From a virus, in the IMG/VR virus record IMGVR_UViG_3300033049_000018, positions 1 to 56,032 of that record: 56,032 nucleotides of DNA, one strand, 5' to 3'. Positions 14,189 through 22,982 of the stretch are shown here, one piece after another (the stretch's first letter is position 1; the number at the start of each line of letters is the position of its first letter). Under the pieces are notes generated by a model, which was not told where the DNA came from, did not search any database, and saw nothing but the letters and a program-made list of their open reading frames with translations. The position numbers were made by a program, and so were the translations under genes.

Positions 14189-16426
14189 TTAGTGAGTTTC
14201 AGCCCACGTCATACCTATATTCGACTCCGCCGCCACAGGGCAGTTGAACCCGAAGTACTTGCCAGCTTCAGGTGCCATCTGTTCCATAATCTCGGCGGCG
14301 CGTTCTGCCAAGTCTTCACGCACTGAGATTTGAATCTCGTCGTGAGACCAGCTACAGAACGCGTATTCCTTACCTACGCCGTGATCCCAGCCTTCCGCAT
14401 AGAAGGCGTCGTCAACCATGAGACACCATTTCTTGGCGATCAAAGCCCCATCTGACTGCAACCGCATATTCAAGGCGGCGTGCTTGGCCCTAATATAAAG
14501 GCGGCGTCCGTCGAGGCCCGCAATAGTGTTGCCGTTCTTACGCGCTTCTTTATGAATCTCCTTGATCGCTTTGTTCAAGGACGGCATAGCTGCCATAAGT
14601 TTGGCACGCAACTGCTTTCCTAGTGAACGCTGGCGTCCTTCAGAAGCTAGTGGCTCAACGATTGATCCTAACTTGCCGTCCCCACCTCCATACATGGCTG
14701 CGTACAAAAGACGCTTGGCGATGGACCGCGAAATACCGGCGCTGTCTGCATTCCTCTGGTGGATATCCCCGTTGAGAACGATATCAACAAGTTCACCATC
14801 ATCGAACTGGAATGTCAGATTTGCAAGGCATCGGAATTCAATGCCGGACAGGTCACAACCAACTAATTTATATCCAACCGGAACAGTAAATAACTCACGG
14901 CAATCCCACCCGTGGTCGCCTTTACGCCCACGAACATAGATAGCCCATTCACCCTTTTTCTCGCTCCAACTGGCGTCCACGAATGTCCCAGCATCCTTGT
15001 GCTCGACAATCCAATCTAGGCCCTTGTTGTAATCCTTCGTCTCCAATACTTTTACGGCGGGTACCTGAGAGATATTTGGACGTGAGTGCGTAGCGCGACC
15101 GGTGACAGTGCCACCGACGTTAACTCGCCCATGAATACGCCCGTCGCTTCGTAGGAGCTTCAACCAGCCGTTCTTTCCGTCTACAACCATCCCTATACGC
15201 TTTTTGTAGTAGAACAACTCAGCGAGCACCCTTGCCAGCGGTATCTCGTCTACTAAGTTACGCAGAATCTCATCGTCAACTCTGGGGCTACCTTTCTCGG
15301 TGAAGTCCTGCGGTGTCCACCCATAAAGATGTGACAGCCGATCAACAATCTGCTGGCGACTATTGGGGTTAAAGTCGCGCAGTTCCACACGTACGAATGG
15401 CACGTCTTTTACAGTACTGGCGCGCATCTTTCGATAGTCGCCATCTAGTTTTGCATTCGATTTGGAGTAGCTTATCGTGCGCTTTGGTACGTCGATGTTG
15501 CCCCACGAACGGCGTTTTTTATTCTCGCCGCGATCTAAATCAATTCCAGAGCCATCCTCTTCTTGAGAATGCCAACGTGATGGGCGGAACCAGCGTCCAA
15601 TCTCGTCGGTTGCTTCGCCTGCAAAAATATCATATTCGGCCTGCAACTTGTCTCCAAGCTTGCGTGCGCGGACTTCATCAAAGAAGAACCCGTTGCGTTC
15701 CTGCTGCACCATAAGTGCGTGAATTTCGTGCTCAAGACGCATCGACTCGCGCGACCAATTGGTTTCGTCAATCTTGATCCACAATTTGTCGTTGACGTCC
15801 ACGTCGAGAACCATGTAATCGTGCATTGGCACATTCCACGTGCCCCACACATAGTGGTGCAGTTCTTCTTTTGTGGGCGGCTCTAGGCTGCGCTCTTTGT
15901 GTAGCGCCTTCAATTCTAATTCGCGATCTTTTTTGTAATCGCCTTTGGCCAAACCAAGCCGCTGTCCCCAAGCTTCCAAACCCTGCGTACCAATGAACTT
16001 ACCCTCAAGTGTGCCACGTGCAGCCATCCTGAAGTCTTTTTCTTTGATGTCAGCAAAGCACATGCGCACCATAACCAGTGTGTCGATTATGCGCGCGTCC
16101 GTTTGAAAGTCTGGATAGATCATTTCAATTGCTGGTAGATCAAAGTCAATTATGTTGTGACCGATCAAGGTCACGGCATTCGACAATAACTCAATACCTT
16201 CAGACAATGGACGCACGTAATTGTGGCCCAACTCACGCAGGGCATCAAGGACCAGAGAATTCAGAGGAAATAAATCGTCGTTCACATAACTGCGATGCTC
16301 TCCGGTTTCTATGTCTTTTATAGACAGGCAATGAATACGGTCCATGCAGAACGGCGGGTCAATGTGCGCCGGGAGCAGCCCGTTCGTTTCAATGTCGAAG
16401 ATTATGTGATCGAATGCTGATTGCAT
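14189..16426 (-). CDS. polA: Family A DNA polymerase (PolI-like) with 3'-5' exonuclease domain
   Basis: 745 residues. The N-terminal exonuclease domain starts FDIETNG (10-16) and continues with GHNIIDFD. Polymerase motif A is GCDLSGIEFR, the O-helix region RSIAKRLLYAAMYGGG (motif B, Arg/Lys/Tyr-Gly), and motif C is SHDEIQI with the second catalytic Asp. This is the replicative polymerase of T7-like or related phages. The start overlaps the upstream exported-protein stop as TAATG. A promoter downstream drives the next gene. Confidence 0.95.
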   Translation of the reverse strand: MQSAFDHIIFDIETNGLLPAHIDPPFCMDRIHCLSIKDIETGEHRSYVNDDLFPLNSLVLDALRELGHNYVRPLSEGIELLSNAVTLIGHNIIDFDLPAIEMIYPDFQTDARIIDTLVMVRMCFADIKEKDFRMAARGTLEGKFIGTQGLEAWGQRLGLAKGDYKKDRELELKALHKERSLEPPTKEELHHYVWGTWNVPMHDYMVLDVDVNDKLWIKIDETNWSRESMRLEHEIHALMVQQERNGFFFDEVRARKLGDKLQAEYDIFAGEATDEIGRWFRPSRWHSQEEDGSGIDLDRGENKKRRSWGNIDVPKRTISYSKSNAKLDGDYRKMRASTVKDVPFVRVELRDFNPNSRQQIVDRLSHLYGWTPQDFTEKGSPRVDDEILRNLVDEIPLARVLAELFYYKKRIGMVVDGKNGWLKLLRSDGRIHGRVNVGGTVTGRATHSRPNISQVPAVKVLETKDYNKGLDWIVEHKDAGTFVDASWSEKKGEWAIYVRGRKGDHGWDCRELFTVPVGYKLVGCDLSGIEFRCLANLTFQFDDGELVDIVLNGDIHQRNADSAGISRSIAKRLLYAAMYGGGDGKLGSIVEPLASEGRQRSLGKQLRAKLMAAMPSLNKAIKEIHKEARKNGNTIAGLDGRRLYIRAKHAALNMRLQSDGALIAKKWCLMVDDAFYAEGWDHGVGKEYAFCSWSHDEIQISVREDLAERAAEIMEQMAPEAGKYFGFNCPVAAESNIGMTWAETH

Positions 16427-16728
16427 TATTTTACCGTGTATGTGTAGGTGCCATTTCCATAGTCAACAAAATAGACTGACTTGTCTGTCCCGTCAACATC
16501 TTTTACGTGTGTCAGCGTGCCTTTAGACATGAAACCATATCTCTGTGTAAAATAGCCACAGGTAGTGGTCTCAATTAGTTGCTTTCGTATTTCTGGGTCC
16601 ACAGATGCCTCGGCGGCGGTAGCACTGTTGCAGAAGAAGTCTACATCTTCTCCGTAGGCCGTTGTCGCCCCCACCACGCAGAATAGCGTGACGAGGACCA
16701 TTGCTTCAAGAAATTTAGTGTGTGTCAC
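16426..16728 (-). CDS. Predicted exported protein with a cysteine pair
   Basis: 100 residues. Signal peptide with hydrophobic core AMVLVTLFCVVGATTA and cleavage after AYG. The mature part has two cysteines (DFFCNS, TTCGYF) and ends in aromatic strand-like repeats (YFVDYGNGTYTYTVK). No family recognised. It sits between the DNA polymerase and the PvuII-like nuclease genes, overlapping each by 1-4 nt, an odd place for an envelope protein. Confidence 0.72.
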   Translation of the reverse strand: MTHTKFLEAMVLVTLFCVVGATTAYGEDVDFFCNSATAAEASVDPEIRKQLIETTTCGYFTQRYGFMSKGTLTHVKDVDGTDKSVYFVDYGNGTYTYTVK

Positions 16729-17258
16729 GCCACCGCCATTTTCTTACCAGAAATCCATGCCGGGGCCACGTCTTTCATATACATGACCGTACCAACTTGG
16801 CGGACGAAGTCAATGGGGATTTTTGGATTGTTGAGGTGGTCCCTCTTTCCCCCAAGTGCCAACTCCCACTTCATGAAAATTGATTCCATTTCTATTGACT
16901 CTACAAGGTATGCTTCATCCAGCGTGATGTTGTCGTACATTGCAAACACCCACCGACGCGTGCGGTAATTACCAATCGTCTTCTTGGTTAGATGGTGATT
17001 GGTAGTGAAACCCCGAACGTTCTTGGCGGTGTTTACCGTCTTGACCTCGTATTCATTTCCCATGCGGTCGGCGTAGTCTGCTCCCATTCGTCCGGGCACA
17101 ATATCGAGACCTGTTGCAACGGCAAGTTGAACAACCTTTCCGCCGTTGTCAGCAAAAATATCCGGCACGCCGTATTGGTCGGCGAGGGCTTGGAATGCTT
17201 GGATTCCGGGCCACAGAGATTCAATCTCCGCGTAGCGCATATTAAGATGCGTTGGCAT
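16725..17258 (-). CDS. PvuII-like type II restriction endonuclease, no methyltransferase nearby
   Basis: 177 residues from ATG 17258. It aligns along its whole length with the PvuII endonuclease (157 aa) as I remember it. Shared blocks include DIFADNGGK (33-41; PvuII DIFQDNGGK), GLDIVPGRMGADYADRMGNE, YEVK, GFTTNHH, WVFAMY and NNPKIP. PvuII catalytic Asp58, Glu68 and Lys70 correspond to Asp61, Glu71 and Lys73; site-reading His84/His85 to His88/His89; Asn140/Asn141 to Asn143/Asn144; Asp34 to Asp37. Changes: PvuII Ser81 is Thr85 and His83 is Asn87. PvuII cuts CAGCTG as a dimer. No methyltransferase is encoded in the window and I found no CAGCTG in it. Possible jobs: cutting host or competitor DNA. 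Confidence 0.88.
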   Translation of the reverse strand: MPTHLNMRYAEIESLWPGIQAFQALADQYGVPDIFADNGGKVVQLAVATGLDIVPGRMGADYADRMGNEYEVKTVNTAKNVRGFTTNHHLTKKTIGNYRTRRWVFAMYDNITLDEAYLVESIEMESIFMKWELALGGKRDHLNNPKIPIDFVRQVGTVMYMKDVAPAWISGKKMAVA

Positions 17259-17856
17259 ACTGCAGCCCTCCTGATTTGTGTGCGTGTTGCATTGCTTTGT
17301 CGTACTCCTGCATGAACATTTTCCTTGCCAATCTCGGACGCCACAGGCAGAAGTTTTCGTCAATCTCCTGTAGCGTGTAATCGGCTTTCATTCCAGTATC
17401 CCACAGTTCCGATGGGATGCTGGTTATCTCCTGACTTTCGGCATAGAGAATCTGCATATCAGCCCACTTGACAACACGTTCAATTTCGTCGTCGTGCGGA
17501 ATGCCTAGATAGTGGCGCATAAGCTCCCCAGCGCCGTGCTCCAAGCGCTTGTATTCCGGCAGAATGGATTTGAGAGGGCTTGGCACATCAGTCCAATAGG
17601 CTTCTGGCATATCATGAGCAATGGCCCACGGCAGTGCGCGCTTTGGGGCACCGACCTTCACCAACAGCCAGTACACATACACACTGTGTTGTGCCACGCT
17701 GTAAATGTCGTCGTCGTATTGATCTGACAGGTGCCCGTTGTACCGACATATTCTCGACAGCGATGCTGCCATGTCTGGTACGTGAAATTCAGTCGGGTCG
17801 TTATTGAAATAGTGGTACTTACGGCCTGATGCCGTTAAAATCCATGGGCTTTCCAT
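17242..17856 (-). CDS. HD-domain phosphohydrolase (YfbR-like 5'-nucleotidase)
   Basis: 204 residues. HD superfamily metal ligands: His in SVAQHSVYV, the HD pair in AIAHDMPEAY and a later Asp in VVKWADMQ. The sequence HDMPEAYWTDVPSPLK is characteristic of YfbR-type 5'-deoxynucleotidases, which dephosphorylate dNMPs. It would tune the dNTP pool with MazG and the dNMP kinase. Own promoter at 17882-17910; overlaps the PvuII-like gene by 17 nt, so both share that promoter. Confidence 0.83.
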   Translation of the reverse strand: MESPWILTASGRKYHYFNNDPTEFHVPDMAASLSRICRYNGHLSDQYDDDIYSVAQHSVYVYWLLVKVGAPKRALPWAIAHDMPEAYWTDVPSPLKSILPEYKRLEHGAGELMRHYLGIPHDDEIERVVKWADMQILYAESQEITSIPSELWDTGMKADYTLQEIDENFCLWRPRLARKMFMQEYDKAMQHAHKSGGLQYANAS

Positions 17857-17881
17857 GCTTTTTCCTTATTTGTGTGATAGC

Positions 17882-17910
17882 TTTGTACTAGGTGTTTTAC
17901 AACGTGTCAA
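17882..17910 (-). promoter_or_regulatory. Sigma70-like promoter for the HD nucleotidase / PvuII-like operon
   Basis: Minus strand: TTGACA (17910-17905, 6 of 6), 17 nt, TACAAA (17887-17882, 4 of 6). It lies in the 61 bp gap before the HD gene. Confidence 0.7.
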
Positions 17911-17917
17911 CAGGTAA

Positions 17918-18274
17918 TTACTCTTTATGACAGCGTATGAGCCTTTTAGGATCAGGTCGGCACACGAGAATACCCCCGCTGGATTCAATGCGGGTCCGAT
18001 TCCCGGATCGCTTAGTGGTGCGTCCAACGGTTGCGCCATTGGATGCGATGAAGTCCACGCCACGGTTGTTGTTCACCCGCTCGCGAACCCGTTCATGTGT
18101 TCTTTGATTGACCCAAATGGTCCTGTCTCGATGGTCTTTTCGCTGGGTCCACTGGTCACCAGCGGCGTCTTTACAGACGGCTTGACCTCGGTGATTCGTT
18201 CGACACGGAGTCTCAGCCATCGCTGACATCGTCGTCATAAGGATAAGGGGTATCGCGATAATCCAGTGTGTCAT
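17918..18274 (-). CDS. Predicted exported basic protein with four cysteines
   Basis: 118 residues. Signal peptide with core HWIIAIPLILMTTMSAMA and cleavage at AMA/E. The mature part is very basic (Arg/Lys-rich), with cysteines at PCRTNHRGQAVC near its start and LVCRPDPKRLIRC at its end, likely disulfide-linked pairs. GGAG 7 nt before ATG 18274. It overlaps the SNF2 gene 3' end by 62 nt. No family recognised; an envelope-binding or cell-wall role is possible. Confidence 0.7.
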   Translation of the reverse strand: MTHWIIAIPLILMTTMSAMAETPCRTNHRGQAVCKDAAGDQWTQRKDHRDRTIWVNQRTHERVRERVNNNRGVDFIASNGATVGRTTKRSGNRTRIESSGGILVCRPDPKRLIRCHKE

Positions 18275-21107
18275 GTATTACTCCCATTTTGTCCAACAGC
18301 GCAATCGCCATCCGTGCTTCGATGGACCCATCTACCACAAGATGCTGGACAAGTACAGCATTAAGTTGGCCGTACCGCCACGCCCTGTCTTCAGCCTGTT
18401 CGATGAGTGCTGGCACCCAATCCAACTCAGCGAACACAACGAAACTGGCACGCGTTAGCGTGAAGCCAACACCCATGGCGATTATGTTTCCAAGGATCAC
18501 ATCGTACGAACCTGATTGAAAGTCGTCAACGACCTGCTGCCGCTTGTTTGATGCCACTGATCCTGTGACCACACCAACGCTTATGCCTACCTTCTCCAAG
18601 CGTTCTTTTATTGTCGATATCACAGACTTGTGATACGCAAAACAAATCACTGGCTCCTCGGAATCTACCAGCTTCTTGATGTGTTCTACCACCATTCCAA
18701 CTTTTGCAATTGCAACTTCTTCTCGTGCCAGACTTATTTCTGTGAACAAAATTTGATCAGGTTCTTCCATTGTCTTTACAGCTAAATCCCAATTAGGAGT
18801 TTCGCTGTCTTGTTCTTCGAGTGCTTTTGCAAGCTTGTCTGTGAGAGATTCAATGGCCTTTATGTATCGGAATGACCGGTCTTCTTCGCTTATTCCAATT
18901 ATACTTTCGTACACATTCAGCGCAGATTCCATTCGAGACAGTTCTTTTTTAACTGGCTTCTCTAATTTATCCTGCGGCAACATTATCAATTCGCGAGTCT
19001 TGTCTGGCAATTCTTTTAATACAGAGCGCTTGTCTCTGCGTACCATAAATCTCTCACGCATCAGCCGATTCAATTCGTCGGAATTGGATGCTCCCATAAC
19101 ATTTAAATGGTCACCTTCATAATATGCACCGCAGAAGTCGAAGACAAAATCATCATAGTTCTTACCGAGACCGGGACGATCACAGATTCTAATAAGGTTC
19201 CATAGCTCAACCGGCTTGGATAGAATAGGTGTTCCGGTCAGAAACAGTGTCTTGGTTGCTTCAATTGCAGTATAGGTCTTTGGCTTTCTGGTTTGTATTC
19301 CATTTTTTCTGGCACCCTTTCGTGCCCCGCCGAACACACATAATGTGCGCAGTGCCGTCTTTGTTTTTAAAAGATGCGCCTCATCACAAATCAGCAAGTC
19401 CCACGACACATCTTTTACGGCGTCGTTAAACGCATCCAGCATGTCGTAATTTATCATCACAACATCTGTGTCAGGCCACACGTGCTCAGTCCAGCGCTTT
19501 ACCCACTTTTCTTCCACGCCTTCGACTATTTCTTTTACTGTTTTTGTTCTGGTTTTTGAGTGTGCAATGCCTACGGAAAGGCCATGCACATCCCATTTTT
19601 CCCATTCCCGCTTCCAGTTCACTTTCAATGACGCTGGGCACACCACTAAAACACGTTTGGCTTTTGTTGCATTGTGCACTCCGATTGCCTGAATTGTATT
19701 GTGTGTCACAACATAATCTCTAGTGACGTATAAGTTGTCAGCCGCAGCTACAGAAATACATACGTGAGGACTCTTCCCTACCTTGGTAATAGAGTCAATA
19801 AACCTTCGGACACGGTGGTGCCTGCGATTTGGGGACCATTCGGTGGCTTTTCTAGTCAAGTGAAACGGGCATGTGTCGAGCGTTACGTTGATTCTCGTTT
19901 CATCGGACTTTCCATCGTGTCGCACGTAGGTACGCTCACTGGCAATGCCTCCTAAAGACCACACAAGCTGCTGTACGTCCGCCGCCAGATAAGGATTGCA
20001 CGAATGGAACGTTATTCTGTTTTGGCGTGCACTTCCATCAGAATCCATGAGACCCCGCAAAAGCTCAAGCCGTTGTTCTGCTGAGGCTGTTAAATATTCC
20101 GCTGGAATTCTTTTTTTATCACCCTTAACTGCCAGATTTAATCGCCGTAATTCGGTCATATATGTTGATGGAGATGAGCCACAGCGTGGGCGACTTATTG
20201 TATACTGCTTACAGCGATTAGTTTTATCTGCTTTTCGGGCGCTGTGTAGTCGGTATCCCGGCAGAATCTCTGCTTCCAGTCTATCTTTTATTTCTGACTC
20301 AAAATTTGCGATTGACACACATGGGCTGGATTGATGTAAACTCCCATCACCCAGCAGCACCCCCAATGTATATGGGGGTATCACAAACTTTCTCTCGGGA
20401 AATTCCACAGGACCCATAACCGGTACAGTCCACTTTTTGCGTGTACCTTCTTTCAATCCACGATCAGATATTTCAGATAGAGGTTTTACAGTAAAATCGT
20501 TTGTGCGTTTACGTCTATTGGAATCTGCCACAGCCCATAAGTGTGAATTGCTACAGAAAGTGGACGCACCGTCAGAAAACTTTACCTGATATGTATCTAA
20601 AATACCTTGCGGAAAAACTCCAACTACTTTGGTTTTTCTCCCGTCCACCCCAACCACAAAATCCCCAACACGCAACTCTCCCATGGTTGTCCACCCATTC
20701 GGGGTCAACACAGGCTCATCTACTGGTTGCGATTTACCTAGACCGGGTGGGTCAGCGATCAGAGTGTGTTTGCGTTTTATGGCGTACTCTATCCCAGCCT
20801 TTTGAAAGGGTAGGTAATGCTCCCCGTCAGGGGCCGGAAAGATTGTTTCGGTATCCTCGGCCCAAGATTCCGCTACAATAGCCTCGCGCACGCGCTCAGC
20901 CACTACCAGATGCTCTTTGGCGGCACCGACCGCGTGCTTTATGAGTGGACGTGCGTTCTCAATGTCTGGTGTGGTCCACCCCTTCGTATTGACGTCCCAC
21001 GACCATCCATTCCTTTTAAACATGAAACGATCCGGCTTTTTACACCCTGATCGTCCATCTGCAAATCGTGTGGTGAATTCACCGTTTATGCGGTCAAATG
21101 CTGCCAT
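18213..21107 (-). CDS. SNF2/SWI2-type helicase interrupted by an intein
   Basis: 964 codons; 619 residues after removing the intein (residues 126-470). N-terminal part (1-100) resembles the small domain before SMARCAL1-like helicases. Walker A reads DPPGLGK / T-IQAIG across the intein. Further motifs: VVCPASLKVNW (Ia), LLICDEAHLLK (II), LFLTGTPI (III), VVTGSVASNKRQ (IV), GVGFTLTRA (V), QAEDRAWRYGQ (VI). SNF2 proteins translocate on double-stranded DNA; phage forms help recombination, fork regression or replication. The gene overlaps the PD-(D/E)XK gene by 22 nt. Function of the host protein depends on splicing because the intein splits the ATP-binding loop. Confidence 0.92.
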   Translation of the reverse strand: MAAFDRINGEFTTRFADGRSGCKKPDRFMFKRNGWSWDVNTKGWTTPDIENARPLIKHAVGAAKEHLVVAERVREAIVAESWAEDTETIFPAPDGEHYLPFQKAGIEYAIKRKHTLIADPPGLGKSQPVDEPVLTPNGWTTMGELRVGDFVVGVDGRKTKVVGVFPQGILDTYQVKFSDGASTFCSNSHLWAVADSNRRKRTNDFTVKPLSEISDRGLKEGTRKKWTVPVMGPVEFPERKFVIPPYTLGVLLGDGSLHQSSPCVSIANFESEIKDRLEAEILPGYRLHSARKADKTNRCKQYTISRPRCGSSPSTYMTELRRLNLAVKGDKKRIPAEYLTASAEQRLELLRGLMDSDGSARQNRITFHSCNPYLAADVQQLVWSLGGIASERTYVRHDGKSDETRINVTLDTCPFHLTRKATEWSPNRRHHRVRRFIDSITKVGKSPHVCISVAAADNLYVTRDYVVTHNTIQAIGVHNATKAKRVLVVCPASLKVNWKREWEKWDVHGLSVGIAHSKTRTKTVKEIVEGVEEKWVKRWTEHVWPDTDVVMINYDMLDAFNDAVKDVSWDLLICDEAHLLKTKTALRTLCVFGGARKGARKNGIQTRKPKTYTAIEATKTLFLTGTPILSKPVELWNLIRICDRPGLGKNYDDFVFDFCGAYYEGDHLNVMGASNSDELNRLMRERFMVRRDKRSVLKELPDKTRELIMLPQDKLEKPVKKELSRMESALNVYESIIGISEEDRSFRYIKAIESLTDKLAKALEEQDSETPNWDLAVKTMEEPDQILFTEISLAREEVAIAKVGMVVEHIKKLVDSEEPVICFAYHKSVISTIKERLEKVGISVGVVTGSVASNKRQQVVDDFQSGSYDVILGNIIAMGVGFTLTRASFVVFAELDWVPALIEQAEDRAWRYGQLNAVLVQHLVVDGSIEARMAIALLDKMGVIHDTLDYRDTPYPYDDDVSDG
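19698..20732 (-). mobile_element. Intein with LAGLIDADG homing endonuclease in the SNF2 Walker A motif
   Basis: 345 residues inserted exactly between Lys and Thr of GLGKT. N-terminal block A begins Ser1-Gln (SQPVDEPVLTPNGW..GELRVGDFV), block B has SNSHLW with the conserved His, block F/G ends YVTRDYVVTHN, so the terminal His-Asn pair is present and Thr is the +1 residue. Ser as residue 1 in place of Cys is allowed. Homing endonuclease motifs: LGVLLGDGS (about 248-256 of the precursor) and LLRGLMDSDGS (349-358). All splicing and nuclease residues seem intact, suggesting an active element. Confidence 0.92.
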
Positions 21108-21607
21108 GCTTTTCTTAGCTCTTCCGGTGTTTTTGCATCCCAGCCAAGCAACAAATCATGTCGTATGTTGTGGCAATCGGCGTGGAATTTGAAGTTGTTG
21201 GAGAAGTCGTATTCTCCCTTCGTGTGAAACTTACTGTCGGCGTAGAACGCTGTCTTCGGATAAAACCCCAGTACATACGCTTTGTGCATGCGCGGAGTGA
21301 CCCTCACAAAGAAATAATAGTCACATTTTTGTGCGGTGTTGAAGTCTGCAACCGACGCCTCGTAATTACCTTTTGGTTTCGGTCCAGACTTCTTGGTCTT
21401 TACATCAACGGTCTTTCCGTCTTTAACAAGATCGTAATCAAACGTGTTATCTACGTCAGCGTCAAGCGCCTGCGCAACAACAAACTCGCCGATGCAGCCA
21501 ATTAAATTGCCCTCCCCCTTTTCTATGGAGTTGTGCAACACACCAATTTCTTGCGCCTTTACGAATGACTCCCCGACCATGTCACGGGTAACTGTCACTT
21601 CGAACAT
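21086..21607 (-). CDS. PD-(D/E)XK nuclease-like protein
   Basis: 173 residues. Pattern GEFVVAQAL (Glu), FDYDLVKDGKTVDVKTKK (Asp, then D-V-K-T-K), typical of a PD-(D/E)XK core where the Lys follows Asp. A later HxNxRHD segment. Similar small proteins occur in many phages near replication genes; the substrate is unknown (Holliday junctions or gapped DNA are candidates). The start forms TGATG with the upstream small gene. Confidence 0.72.
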   Translation of the reverse strand: MFEVTVTRDMVGESFVKAQEIGVLHNSIEKGEGNLIGCIGEFVVAQALDADVDNTFDYDLVKDGKTVDVKTKKSGPKPKGNYEASVADFNTAQKCDYYFFVRVTPRMHKAYVLGFYPKTAFYADSKFHTKGEYDFSNNFKFHADCHNIRHDLLLGWDAKTPEELRKAWQHLTA

Positions 21608-21765
21608 CAGCGCGCTCCGCGCTTTTGATTCTTTCTCATGACGCTCTCGTTAAGGTGCCGTGTACCAGCCTTGTCCTTGGCGCGCTGCATCTGCCGACGA
21701 ACTTGCCGCGACGGCGGCTTAGTCACCACTTCATTCACTGTGTTTGTGTTATTTTCGTTTTTCAT
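21607..21765 (-). CDS. Small basic protein (52 aa)
   Basis: Starts MKNENNTNTVNEVV, then a strongly basic Arg/Lys/Gln-rich stretch (RQVRRQMQRAKDK) to the end (KNQKRGAR). Possibly a nucleic-acid-binding peptide. ATG 21765 has AAGGAG 10 nt upstream; the longer frame to 21855 overlaps the RNA ligase gene and lacks such a site. Confidence 0.6.
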   Translation of the reverse strand: MKNENNTNTVNEVVTKPPSRQVRRQMQRAKDKAGTRHLNESVMRKNQKRGAR

Positions 21766-21769
21766 GACT

Positions 21770-22774
21770 TCATATCTCCTTACATTTTTCCAAGAACCAT
21801 GTCCGGGCTGCGCCAGCAACCCCACGCTGTACATCTTTCCAAACAAGCCCCGCATCTGAAAGTTCCTCCACAGATTCCTTGATGATATCCGTGTTTACCC
21901 ATTTGAGGAAATGCCCTGTCTTCTCTGGAATGGCGTTTCCACCAAGCTCCTCAGACAGGCCCTGTTGGCACCGCGCCTCGGTGACAAACATTTCAACGAA
22001 CTCCGAAACACCCTCTGGCACAACGATGTCGCGTGCAGCCGATGGCCCTTTGTTAACGTTGTGACCCTCAACCTTGACCTTGAACGTCAGGTGATTGTAC
22101 CAATCAACGTCTAGCTGTCCGTCCAGCGGATCACTTCCGGGGTTGCAGACAGGGCTGATAACCCAGCCCTCCCCCGGTGCGTCGATGCCAAAGATTCCGT
22201 GAATGAATGGGTCGCGTTCCTCGATATCTTTCACACGTTCGTTCAACATATCTCCGAATGATTCACATTCATCAGCGTTACCAAAGTCAACCGACTCTTC
22301 AAAGATGATGTCCCACGGAATTACGATGATGTTGTCGAGGTCTGGGATGGTCAACTCAATGTCGGCTGGTGTGGTGATGTAATTGTCACCTGTACGCACG
22401 GCGAAGACGAAGAAATACTTGGCATCAAGTTTGGTCACAGCATCCCCTTTTTGGATACCCAATCCGCCCCATTCTCCGTAGTAAATAACGTCTCCGACCA
22501 TCGCACGCAGCTTGTCGGTGCTAGGCATGCGCCACGCTTCCTCGTTCTCCTTGACCCAAGCAGCAAACCCGTAGTTATCATCACCAACGAAGATGTCACG
22601 CGAACGTGATTGTGCTACCACTGTACCGTCCCCGCCCAAACGCACAGCCGCGTTTGACCCATGCAATTTGATCTTTGCACCGTACTGAACAACAGCCGGG
22701 GTGTCAAAATATTGCTGGTGGCGGTAGACGTGGGCAAACGATTCAATGCTTGTCAGTTTTTGGAATTTGCTCAT
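21770..22774 (-). CDS. RNA ligase, Rnl2-like
   Basis: 334 residues. Nucleotidyl-transferase motif I KIKLHGSN with Lys36 as the AMP acceptor, motif III-like YYGEWGG, motif IV EGWVIS and motif V LTFKVKVEG. The N-terminal layout (FQKLTSIE.F) matches Rnl2-type ligases, which seal nicks in duplex RNA with a 3'-OH and 5'-phosphate. A second, Rnl1-type ligase is encoded at 30274. Possible roles are tRNA or rRNA repair. ATGA overlap with the upstream small gene. Confidence 0.85.
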   Translation of the reverse strand: MSKFQKLTSIESFAHVYRHQQYFDTPAVVQYGAKIKLHGSNAAVRLGGDGTVVAQSRSRDIFVGDDNYGFAAWVKENEEAWRMPSTDKLRAMVGDVIYYGEWGGLGIQKGDAVTKLDAKYFFVFAVRTGDNYITTPADIELTIPDLDNIIVIPWDIIFEESVDFGNADECESFGDMLNERVKDIEERDPFIHGIFGIDAPGEGWVISPVCNPGSDPLDGQLDVDWYNHLTFKVKVEGHNVNKGPSAARDIVVPEGVSEFVEMFVTEARCQQGLSEELGGNAIPEKTGHFLKWVNTDIIKESVEELSDAGLVWKDVQRGVAGAARTWFLEKCKEI

Positions 22775-22953
22775 TGGCTGTGCACCCCTTTTATGATGGT
22801 GACCACACCATTTTGGTCACGTGAAATTAGTTCCCCGTAATTCACAACAGGCTGATCTTCCCACATACGTGTGATTGGGTTGATCTGTGTGTGTGACACT
22901 GGGCGTGTCTCTTCTTTACCGTCAACTATGACGGTCATGCGCAACTGGTCCAT
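22771..22953 (-). CDS. Small hypothetical protein (60 aa)
   Basis: MDQLRMTVIVDGKEETRP onward; beta-rich, ends GVVTIIKGVHSQ. ATG 22953 follows AGGAGAAGAAA, a leader identical to that of the next upstream gene, suggesting a duplicated ribosome site. No family recognised. Confidence 0.62.
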   Translation of the reverse strand: MDQLRMTVIVDGKEETRPVSHTQINPITRMWEDQPVVNYGELISRDQNGVVTIIKGVHSQ

Positions 22954-22982
22954 TTTCTTCTCCTGATATAATTCGTGTGGTG

